From Vigna angularis (Eukaryota; Streptophyta; Magnoliopsida; Fabales; Fabaceae), in the NCBI RefSeq assembly GCF_016808095.1, contig NC_068971.1, positions 1,116,001-1,180,000 on the forward strand: a DNA stretch of 64,000 bases, given 5' to 3'. Position numbers and translations under genes: made by a program. Positions 12,230-22,217 of this stretch are shown piece after piece (position 1 is the first letter of the stretch; each line of letters begins with the position of its first letter). The notes under the pieces were generated by a model. It was not told the origin of the DNA. It did no database searches and saw only the letters and a program-made list of their open reading frames with translations.

Positions 12230-12470
12230 TCGTTTTCAATTTCCTTGCTTGCGATGCAAGAGAAGTTGTTGATGGGAACAACTCAGAGGTGTTTGGGGTC
12301 ATTTTCTTATTGTTATTAAGTATAAAAATCAACTCTTCCTATTCATTCATACTTCTATGCTTCTTTTATCTTACAGTCTTCATTCATAGAAAGAAGAATG
12401 GTCGAAGACAAAAAGGGATTGGTAATAGGAATCAAAATTTTATCTTACACTTTCAATAAACTTATTATAA
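12230..12470 (+). pseudogene. Type I HSP70 stub: promoter plus first 12 codons
   Basis: The conserved type I promoter block and TATA sequence are followed by ATG at 12398 and codons matching [11 protein letters not shown]. At about 12434 the sequence then jumps straight into the 3' flank of type I genes (ATTTTATCTTACACTTTCA, also at 45908). Almost the entire coding region has been deleted, leaving the promoter fused to the downstream flank. Confidence 0.8.
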
Positions 12471-13270
12471 TTATATTATTTATTAATAATAATAAAATAT
12501 GAAAGAAAATGTTTAAAATAGAAATCCTTTAGAACGATGAAATTTGAAAAGCTTAATGTATATTGAATACAAATTACTAAAAACACTGTTATCAATATCT
12601 TGCTTTTACTATATAAAAAGATTATAAGCAATAAGGGTAGATGATAATTTAAGTTTTAATTACAATAAATTATAATTAAGATATAATTAATTATGATTAT
12701 AAAATATTTATCATTTTTTTCTGATTATAACTAAAATATAATTGATTGTGATTTAAGTTTTAATTATAATTTGTTATAATTAAGATATAATTAATTATAA
12801 TTAGTTATATTTTAATTTATTATATATTATAGTTTATAATTTGATGATAAAATAAAACTATTTCTAAGTATATAAATTTTTTTATGATGAGAATATAATA
12901 AAAGACATTTATTATATAATATTTAAATTTTAATATATGTATATATATAAATCCTGACCATTAAATTATATTTTATTAAAATTTGTTTTCTTTGTTATGC
13001 TTTGATTATCTCCATAATTTTAAAAATTGACAAATCTTAAAATATTTTTAGAAAATTAAAGCATTTTTTATCAACTTTCATCTCATTTAACTAATTTATC
13101 AAAAAAAATTGTTAAGTGTGATAAATGTCAGGAGTATTTTTTATTGTTGGAATTATTAAGAATATGTTAATTAGAGTACTTTTTAATTTTTGAAATTATT
13201 TTAAAACCTTTTCTTTATTCAGCGTTAGGTTTTTTTATTAATATTATTAGAGTCATTCAGGTCACTATAA
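12471..13270. other. AT-rich flank of the type I stub
   Basis: The first part matches the gene 5 3' flank (45940-46110) and 63130-63320. The rest is very AT-rich, with TAATTATAATTA-type words. No gene was seen. Confidence 0.5.
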
Positions 13271-13271
13271 A

Positions 13272-13570
13272 AAAAACTCAGGTTATAAGAATGAAATTAG
13301 CATAACTAATGATCAAAACAGACTTTCAGCCGGGGAAATTAAAAGAATGATTCACGAAGCTGAAAATTACCAAGCTGAAGATAGAAACTTCACGAAGATT
13401 TGTTTACAAGATGAAGAATGCATTGAAGAACAGCAATATCAGTTCAAAACTTTGTCCACAATATAGGGAGAAAATAAACTCTGCAGTTAAGAAAGCTGCA
13501 AAGTTGGTTAATGATGACCAGCAGCAGCATGGAATAGAGTAGATTGAGGATTATCTTTTTGATAGTGTCA
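13272..13570 (+). pseudogene. Type IV HSP70 C-terminal relic
   Basis: Translating from 13272 gives GYKNEISITNDQNRLSAGEI, then KRMIHEAENYQAEDR, recognisable as the end of the substrate-binding domain and the start of the helical lid. A frameshift occurs near 13396, where FVYKMKNALKN should be read. Several in-frame stops follow before DDQQQHGIE. The 3' flank (GTGTCATTAGCAGCTAT, 13566) also follows the relic at 46437, so both derive from one sub-type that has no intact copy in the window. Confidence 0.8.
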
Positions 13571-13599
13571 TTAGCAGCTATGTTTCTAGTTTAGATTTT

Positions 13600-14450
13600 A
13601 TCTTCGTAGAGATTGCAATTTGACTTTCTTCACCTTCTCAGAATATTACTGTTATTATTTCTGTCCCGTCATGATTTTAGGTACAATATTACTGTTATTA
13701 TACTAATAAGAACATAGATCAGAATCTATCTTGATATATAAATATAACTAATATCCTTCAAAAATACTCTGTTCATGATCACTTTCAATCCTACTTCTAC
13801 TCTAAGGATGTGTTCGATTAGGGTGATTTGGAAGAGAGTAATTGAATGAATTTGAAGAGATTTGGAGGTAAAATATGTGAGAATTAGTGTAAGATTTAAT
13901 TGATGTGACAGTTTTAAAAAATTTGTTTAATTGGTAAAAATTAAAGATTACCAAAATATCCCTAGTTATTAAAGTAATATAAAATAATAATTGTTAATAT
14001 TATATTTAATTATAAAAATATTTATAAAAAGTAAAAAATTAGAAAAAAGGTATTAAAATTTATTTTTAAAAAGTAAAAAAATTATAATTTAGTGAAATGA
14101 ATTTATTTTTAAATGTATAAAATTAAAAAAAATTAAAAACTTAAAAGAAACTATAAATTAATATATGACATGCTATTAATAATTGTTTTTTGAAAATAAC
14201 TTAATTAAAATATTTTTTCAAAAGTTAAGATAGAATTAAAACTTAAAAAAAAAAAGACTAACTTAACACGGTTAAACTAAAACGGAACCTGAGTAATTAG
14301 AACTATAGAAAAACATATTAAAAAAAAGGGCATTTTATAAATAAGAAAAATAAAGTAATTATTGAAAGAAAAAAGGGTTAGCTTAGAAAAGAGTTTTTTT
14401 TGGTGAGTAAGGAAACAAGGTGTAGTGAGAGCAAGGGTTTTTGTCAGGTA
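13600..14450. other. AT-rich intergenic DNA
   Basis: Nothing recognisable was seen apart from short A/T runs. It does not match the other unit copies at this position, so it may be inserted DNA of unknown type. Confidence 0.3.
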
Positions 14451-14455
14451 ATATA

Positions 14456-14569
14456 TGGCGATAGTCGAGCAGTGCAGTGCTGACGCAGATGGGGAGCACG
14501 GCGGTGGAGAAGACGAAGGAGGTACTCCGCAGCGAGATTGATGAGCTTCTTCTTTTTGCCGTCTCTGTA
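14456..14569 (+). other. Exon-like GC-richer segment, unidentified
   Basis: A short GC-rich stretch in AT-rich surroundings with an open frame reading MGSTAVEKTKEVLRSEIDEL from 14489. It ends at TCTCTGTAG|GTCC, a possible 5' splice site exactly where the inverted-repeat element begins. The start-codon context and composition resemble a plant first exon. I do not recognise the product, and no continuing exon was found, so it is probably a gene fragment captured or interrupted by the adjacent element. Confidence 0.3.
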
Positions 14570-15572
14570 GGTCCTTATTTTGGTCCGGAATCTCATTTAA
14601 GTCCCCTTTCTTTTTACCGTCTCAATTGGGTCCTTATTTTTGTAAAATTGGAGCAATGACCTGCTGTTAAATTGGACAAACGGCCGTTTAATTGTACGTT
14701 ACGTGACATGAACAATGTTTTCACTAATCACACGTGGAATTAAAAAAGAGTTTTGTATTAAAAATTTGGATTGGATCTGATTTAGGTAAGGGTAAAGTGG
14801 GAAAACTCATTCGTTAAAGTTCTGGTTTTTATATTGTTAATTAATCTCTGGAGCATTGATCTCCCTCATCCAGGCTTTTCTGATGTTCCATCATCATGCT
14901 GTGAGTGAAAGGTGTGTTACATTGAACTTAAATAAAACCCCGTTTCTGTCCACGAATATAAGTAATAAGTCTTATCATCTCAGGGACACTTGAAATCAAG
15001 TTATCTGATAAGAAATTTGCATGAAATCAAGTCTTACCATCTAAGTCTAAAGCCACAAATGCTGCAATGATGTGGAAGATCATCAAATAATCCACTAATT
15101 ACATATGAATGGAATTCTCGTTACACTGCTTCAGGACACCGGTACAAGAACATACAGAACATACAGACGATGGCATGGTTGACTCATCATAAGCCACTTG
15201 GTTCAATCCCAAGTCCTGACCTTTCCTAGATTAATCAAATCCCTAATTCCCAAATGAATCAATCTGCAGAGTTAACAGATGAATCAAATCCCTAATTTCA
15301 ATTTAAAAAAAAAACCTTAATCTGAAACTCAACCAAGAACGTGATCCGCACCACCCACGAGAACGGCCATTGAGATGCCGAAACGAACCCAGAGTTTTCC
15401 CTTACACGACCCTGAGGTTGCACTTAAATTTTTTTTACATTTTCTCCACTTTGCCCTTCCCTAAATCTGATTGTCGTTTGTCCAATTTGACGGCAGACCT
15501 TTAATTGCTCCAATTTTACAAAAATGAGGACACAATTGAGACCGAAAAAAAAAATACTTAAATGATTAAACC
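14570..15572. mobile_element. Long-terminal-inverted-repeat element, MULE-like, about 1.0 kb
   Basis: The left arm (about 14570-14808) contains TTTTTGTAAAATTGGAGCAAT, AAATTGGACAAACG and CTGATTTAGGTAAGGGTAAAG. The right arm (about 15435-15572) holds the same words in reverse complement and order. The left arm is longer because of extra internal DNA. No transposase frame is present, so it is non-autonomous. Long arms suggest Mutator-like; target duplications could not be defined. The type I promoter homology resumes directly after its right end, at about 15580. Confidence 0.65.
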
Positions 15573-15955
15573 TTATTAGATTGTTATTATTTGTTATATT
15601 ATTAATATATTATAAAATTAAATATTATTATAATAAGAATATATAGGTTCATTATCCGTATATACAACAATATTTTATAATACAATTAATGTTCTGTCAG
15701 AAATACCAACTTCATAATAAACACCCACTCTCTTTCACAAATCCTAACTTTCCGTCTACAAACTAGAAACTGAAGAAGCGATCAACTTGCTATCTCTCCG
15801 CAAAAGTTGGTAAAAACAATATCTAAGATTTCCGAAATATATCACTGTAATATGCTAATATAATAAAGATCATTATCGTCGGTTTTTTTTTCATCCATCT
15901 AACTAAAATCGTGTCAGTTAAAACGATATTTTATTTCCACAAATGAAGGAAAATT

Positions 15956-16161
15956 GTTTACTATCACACTGTTAATGGCTGCGAGTCTGTTATTTTCCAA
16001 TTTCCTTGCTTGCGATGCACGAAGAGACCCTGTTGATTGGAACAACTCAGAGATGTTTGGGGTCATTTTCTTATTTTTACTAAGTATAAAAATTAACCCT
16101 TCATATTCATCCATACTTCTATGCTTCTTCTATCGTACAGTATTCATTCATATAAGGAAGA
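15956..16161 (+). promoter_or_regulatory. Conserved type I HSP70 promoter and leader (gene 2)
   Basis: Near-identical to 2253-2458, with TATAAAAAT at 16085-16093. Homology to the gene 1 upstream region begins about 15580. Confidence 0.6.
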
Positions 16162-18151
16162 ATGGCCGAAGACAAAAAGGGGTTGGTAATAGGAATCGAT
16201 CTTGGCACAACATACTCCTGTGTTGCAGTATGGCAGCAACAGCATAATAGGGTGGAGATCATTCATAATGATCAAGGTAACAATACCACTCCTTCTTGTG
16301 TTGCTTTCACGGACCATGAAAGGTTGGTAGGAGATGCTGCTGCAAATCAGGCTGCTTTCAATCCAGAGAACACCATCTTCGGTATATTTTTACTCTTAAA
16401 CTATTACTTGTTTTTTCCTTTCTATGATTTTCCTGTAAACTTTTAGCAGGAAAAATAGACCACAACAATATTTTTTTTAAACTCTTGCAGATGCTAAGAG
16501 GTTGATCGGTAGGAAATACAGTGACCCGTTTGTTCAGAAAGACAAAATGTTATGGCCATTTAAGGTTGTTGCCGGTGTCAATGACAAACCCACGATTTCT
16601 GTTAAGTACAAAGGCCAGGAGAAGATCCTTATTGCGGAGGAAGTATCATCCATGGTCCTCTCAAAGATGCGGGACATTGCAGAGGCATACTTGGAAAAAC
16701 CTGTGAAGAATGCAGTGGTTACTGTGCCTGCTTATTTCAACGATTCTCAGCGGAAAGCCACCATGGATGCTGGTGCTATTATAGGTCTCAATGTTATTCG
16801 TATAATCAATGAACCGACAGCTGCAGCAATTGCATACGGTCTTGATAAAAGAAATGATTGTGTTGGACAGCGAAATATTTTTGTTTTTGACTTTGGAGGT
16901 GGTACATTCGATGTGTCTATTCTCACTATTGAGAACAAAGTCTTTCAAGTTAAGGCCACTGCCGGAAACAGTCACCTTGGCGGAGAGGACATTGATAATA
17001 GAATGATGAACTACTTTGTGGAGGAGATGAAAAGGAAAAGTAAAGTTGACATAAGTGGGAATCCACGTGCCTTAAGGAGGTTGAAAAGTGCTTGCGAGAG
17101 AGCAAAAAGGACACTGTCATATGCTGTTACTACAAGCATCGAGATAGATGGTTTATTTGAAGGCATTGATTTGCTTTCTTCAATAACCCGAGCAAAATTT
17201 GAAGAAATCAATATGGAGGTGTTTGAAGAGTGTATGGAAACAGTAGATAGGTGTCTTAGGGATGCTAAGATGGAGAAAAGTAGTGTGCATGATGTTGTCC
17301 TTGTTGGTGGTTCTTCTAGGATTCCCAAAATGCAGAAGCTACTTCAAGACTTTTTCAATGGGAAGGATCTTTGCAAGAGCGTAAACCCTGATGAGGCTGT
17401 TGCTTATGGTGCAGCTGTGCAGGCTGCTCTCTTGACCGAAGGCATTAAGAATGTTCCAGATTTGGTATTGAAAGATGTTACTCCGCTTTCACTTGGCATA
17501 TTGGTAAAGGGGGATCTCATGAGTGTTGTGATTCCTAGGAACACTACTATTCCTATAAAGAAGACAGACGTTTTTGTGACATCCTCAGATAACCAATTCT
17601 CAGTCAAGATTGAGGTTTATGAGGGCGAGAGAGTAAAAGCCAGTGATAATAATTTGTTGGGTTTTTTTCGTATTTCTGGCTTTCCCCCAGCTCCTCGTGG
17701 CTATCCTTATGATGTGACTTTTGCAATAAATGAAAATGGCATTCTTTCCGTTTCTGCCGAGGATAAAGTAACCCGTAATAGGAATGAAATTATAATATCC
17801 AATGACAAAGGAAGACTATCAAATGCAGAAATTAGTAAAATGATTAAAGAAGCAGAGAATTATAAGTCTGAAGATGAGAAGTTTCTTAAGAAGGCCAATG
17901 CAATGAATGATTTAGATGATCATGTTTATAAGATCGGAAAGGCTTTAGAGAGAGAGGATATGAGCTCAAAGTTGAGCTCGAAAGAAAAGGAAGATATTAT
18001 ATCTAAAATTTTAAGAGCCACTGATATGCTTGATAGGCGGAATGAGATGGAAGATATAGTTGCTATTGAAGACTTTCTAAAAGATCTTAAAGCAATCAGT
18101 GAACGAATTATGGTCGTGGAAAAGGTTGGTAAAAGGAAAAGACCGTCATAG
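16162..18151 (+). CDS. HSP70 gene 2: type I, EEVD-less
   Basis: Exon 1 is 16162-16381, the intron 16382-16490 (109 bp, GT-AG), exon 2 16491-18151; the product is 626 aa. The ATPase domain carries [18 protein letters not shown] and [11 protein letters not shown]; the catalytic Lys in DAKRLIG, the Glu of NEPTAAA and the Asp residues of DFGGGTFD are kept. The substrate-binding domain starts at DVTPLSLG and the lid is truncated, ending [10 protein letters not shown]. Canonical cytosolic HSP70s are about 650 aa and end in EEVD, which docks TPR co-chaperones, so partnership with HOP or CHIP is not expected. An oddity is DAAANQ in place of the usual DAAKNQ, shared with gene 5. The gene is almost identical to gene 5 outside one patch. 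A CACTA element sits 408 bp downstream. Confidence 0.93.
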
Positions 18152-18559
18152 TTAATTTACAAACTCTGATTGTACAGCTACAGTTTTGTTGGCATTCTTA
18201 TCTTGTGATTTTCAGTGTTGTCTTCTGTTATTCTTTTTCACATCTATTTTCTTTTTTGTCTCCAAGACATATGCTTTTTTAGATACTCCATTTGTCATCT
18301 CATATGTATTTACAATATATTTTTTTTTATTGCAAGCGTAACTTAGATTATAATATTTTATTAGTATCTAATCAACATAATTAATAAAAATATAATACTG
18401 TATTTCACTAAGAAAATAATACAATCACCGTTTATATTATAAGTCTAAATTAGATAACATATAAGTTGTTTCAAATTTCAATGTTTATGTAAATTAAAGT
18501 ATATCTAAAGAATGTGGTATTATCTCAAATCTTGATATTAATATAGGAAGACTTTTATT
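18152..18559. other. 3' flank of HSP70 gene 2
   Basis: AT-rich, with no gene. It ends at the ATT target site of the CACTA element. Confidence 0.6.
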
Positions 18560-18574
18560 CACTAGTGCAGCGAG

Positions 18575-18910
18575 GGGCTTTTACCGCGGTTCATTTTCAC
18601 TATACGTCGCGGTTTCAGAACCGCGGCATATTCAGCCGCGGTAGTAAGTCAGACACTTTAGGCCGCGGTTATAACCGCGGTATATCGGTTGCGGAATATG
18701 CCGCGGTTGTCGAGGGAACCGCTGCCTAAATCCATTTTTTTTTTTTAAAAAAAAAAACAATCCCCTATATGCCGCGGTTCAACCGCGGCAAAAGAGGGAA
18801 CACGATATGCCGCGGTTGGTGTTAAAACCGCAGCCATATGTCTCGTTTTAAAAAAAAATAAAACACTATATGCCGCGGTTGTGGTTAGAACCGCGGCATA
18901 TTCCCCTGCA
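18575..18910. repeat. Left subterminal palindrome array of the CACTA element
   Basis: Repeated TATGCCGCGGTT / AACCGCGGCATA half-sites face each other across short spacers (about 18608, 18665, 18697, 18767, 18806 and 18868). They are the likely binding sites of the element's TNPA-like protein, by analogy with En/Spm. Confidence 0.85.
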
Positions 18911-18922
18911 GTTTTTTAAAAT

Positions 18923-18969
18923 TGCAGGTCTGTTTTTGTGATATCCACTACCACAAAAACAGACCTGCA
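18923..18969. terminator. Perfect 18-bp inverted repeat at the 3' side of the CACTA genes
   Basis: TGCAGGTCTGTTTTTGTG at 18923-18940 is repeated exactly in reverse complement at 18952-18969 with an 11-bp loop. It lies about 120 bp beyond the stop codon of the TNPA/ULP1-like gene, between that gene and the subterminal array. A role in 3'-end formation or as a structured site is a guess. Confidence 0.5.
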
Positions 18970-19089
18970 TATAAAAACATGTACACAAATTCAATTTGAA
19001 CATAACAAACACATGTTCAAATGTATTTCAACATCAAATAAAGTACAAAGTCTAAGAAAATTCTATCTAATCAAATGCATTGTTTAAAT

Positions 19090-22042
19090 CTAAGAGCTAT
19101 TGTATAATCTAACTATATACTTCGCAGCAGCGTTCCTAATGAATAATAGTGACTTCTCAGGAACTGGTGTAGTAGTCTTGAATCTCTGCAAAATACAATT
19201 CATTTTATTTAGTGTATATGAATTCAACATTTGTTAAAAAATCTAAATTTGTTAAAGTTAAATATTACCGTTTCCCAGCGACTTGTGATGTGAGAACGAA
19301 CAATATGGGTCATCCAATACATTACATAGTATCCACACTCATATGACCCATTTTGTCTGTTACACTACAATATATCATCACAGTTGATAATAGTTAGTTA
19401 ATAACATTTGTTATAAAACAATTATAACAAAGTATGACTTTAGCATATGTCAAACCTTGAGAGAAATCCAAGCAATCTTTCTACTGTTAACAATTGATCT
19501 CCCACCCATCATCATACTTGCTGGAATAGAACTGTATATAAAAAAAGGTTTTAGCATTCAGTTATATAACAAAGAAAGTCCAAACATTGAGGTTCTTACC
19601 AATCAATTGCTTGTTTGAGTTGTGTGGGAGGAGGCCTGTGCAATGAGCAGAACCACAAAGCATAGTTGTCTTGCATAGACATAACAAGAAGTTGCCAATG
19701 GCGCCTGAAATTCATAATAACGTAACTATTAAATATTAAAATCACATATGGAACATTATTATGTTAACAAAGTTGACTTACCCGGATATATAAGGCAAAA
19801 AGTATATTTTCTTGCCCCTTCCAAAACTTCTTATCAGACTCATGTTGATATGCTCAAAATCATTTGATTCATGAATTGATTGGGGATCAATGAATCCATA
19901 ATCATCAGAACGCCCCAACTTATTAGTGACCCCAGACATATACCTGAAATCAAAAATTAACTTTGATATAAGGATACTTGATATACAAATGAATTTTATA
20001 TATAAATAATTGGTCATAGACTTACATCGTCCATAGTTGAATAATTGAAATATTCAACTCTTGTGTTCCCGACGCAAGCTCACGAACATCTTGGCTATTA
20101 AGGTATATTGGGACCTCAGAGCCTGCCCCAAATACATTAGCATCATACTCAACCTCCAAAGGCTTATCATCAAGGATGTCAGCAAGTAGATGCAATGAAG
20201 AAAGAGGGTCATCCTCAGATAGAGGAATCTTCTCTTGTGCCTGCGTCTGTTGTTACATGAAAAGATAAGATAAGTTTTGACATCAAAAACCTTTAAAATT
20301 GAGAAGTGTAAAGAGGAATTTCATACCGAGGGGTCAGAAACTGGTTTAACCAAAAATTTAGGCCAACTGATAAACGACTTATATGCTTGTTCCACAGTGA
20401 AAATCTCTTCCGTGGACAGAGGAACCGAGGCATCTGGTATGATCATTTCATCCACTGAGACCTTCACCTCATCCTCTAATAGTTGCATACCATGACATAC
20501 AGTCGCTGACCTAAACTCTGTTCCACGAGCTACCAGCACCATCTCAGTATCCTCTAAAATGTATAGCAGACATGGACTACCATCGTCCATGTCATCCTCT
20601 GGGATGGCTGATGCGGAACAACTTCCTTTCGCGCTTCTCCCTGTCAGAGTAAATGTTAGATTATACAAAAGATAGAAATAATTGCACATAAATGTTTTTT
20701 AAGTTTACCTGTGGGAGGGGGAGGGATAACATGTTCCTCTATAGGAGACGGCACCGGGCGCATGCTCTGAAACTGCTACTGGTATAGCATCTGGAATTCA
20801 GCCCTCACCTCGGCCCTGATCTCCTCTCTAAGGTCTTGTCGGACCTTTTTTGTGATCTCTTCTGTCATCCTTTGTGTATCGCTGTATGAATATGAAGGCT
20901 GACGAGAAGAGCTCCCAAAATAATCTGTAATTCCTACTTCAGGACCTGCAGCACGTACACGTCCAGGGTGCTCAGGTCGTCCAATCGCAGCAGCAAGAAT
21001 ATCCTGGCGACCCTCTGGAGTGAATTGGCCTTGGGAGCTCTGCTCAACCAAGGTGTCCTGTAACATTACAAAACACCACTATTCTTTAAATAGTTTAATG
21101 TAGTATGTATAATGACAATACTTATTATTTTAGGAACAGTGATAACTTACAATTCTTTCAGAAATCTCTCGTGCAGTGTCGGAAGAGTAGGTGCCCGATG
21201 GTCGCATACGGGCCAACTTCCATTTCTCATGTCTAGACGGTGGAGAAGGAGGCTGAGGAGGGCTACCACCCTGAGATGGTGGTGTAGCATCTGTCTTTTG
21301 CTTGAGGATTTTCTCCTCAAGCTTCCTATACCCACCACGAGATAATAGGTGGGGGTTTTTGTTGTGAGCACTTGTTCCTTGTGCTTTGCTTCTAATTGCC
21401 TGTCACATACACATTAATTAATTAGTTCATATGATATATATTTGTTAATGAGGAATTGAATAATATGAACTACACAAACCTGCCATTCCTCTGACATCCG
21501 ACTCTCTTTAAAAAGCCGCCAAGTCTCCTCATCAATGAACTTATAAGCACTACATGGACTTTTATGTTTAAGGTGTCCAAAGATGTATCTTGATGTCAAC
21601 TTGCTTTTAAAGTTTCTGAAATTTTCTGCAACAGTTGACAAACACTTATTTCTAAGTGATGTGACATTTGGAATGTCAAATGTCATCTGAAAAAAACATA
21701 ATAAAGTTGTATTAGTACAAAACTATCAATATAAACAAATTTTAATTCAAATGCTATTAACTAACTTACCAATATATCTTTCCAAATAATGTTCCGATCA
21801 ACCTCGGACACATGATCAAAAGATGGAATGAGAATGCTAATCTTATCACGTGCCACTACTCCAAGGTATGATCGGAAGTCATCTGCATAGGGGCCAGTTG
21901 CCACACCCGTGGTGACATTCACATTCACCGGAGTTCTTTCACCACTATTTTTCCTGATCAATAGTTGTTTCATCCTAGTGGGTCCTCTAGTGATTTTGGT
22001 TGGGGGAGCCTCATCCCCTGAAGAATGTGGATGATCAGCCAT
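19090..22042 (-). CDS. TNPA-like (Transposase_24) protein fused to ULP1-type cysteine protease domain; one nonsense codon
   Basis: I can thread eleven exons with GT-AG junctions and no frame break: 22042-21770, 21686-21480, 21399-21151, 21057-20709, 20640-20327, 20246-20026, 19943-19782, 19704-19600, 19531-19456, 19364-19269, 19185-19090 (716 codons). The N-terminal third resembles plant Ptta/En/Spm Transposase_24: WKDILMTFDIP, LTSRYIFG, HLLSRGGYRKLEEKIL, ARMRPSGTYSSDTAREISER. A Pro-rich stretch and a basic/acidic helix follow. The C-terminus is a C48 (ULP1) peptidase-like domain with HWQLLVMSMQ and QNGSYECGYYVMYWM, which supply the His and Cys; the Asp position reads WFCSLH. An in-frame TAG at 20778-20776 (codon 337) interrupts clearly coding sequence, so the encoded protein is truncated unless bypassed. 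The expected role is binding the subterminal repeats; the protease role is unknown. Confidence 0.8.
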
Positions 22043-22217
22043 ATATCTGTCAAAATAAATAACAACATTAAATTTTATTTCAAGACTTATGTAATATCAT
22101 ATAAATTAACAAAACATGTAATAGTAATCATAGGAAATGTATAAAAGGAAAACTTATGTTATATTAATAAAATACTTATACAGAAATTGAAAATTCATAC
22201 ATAAAGATATGGATTCA

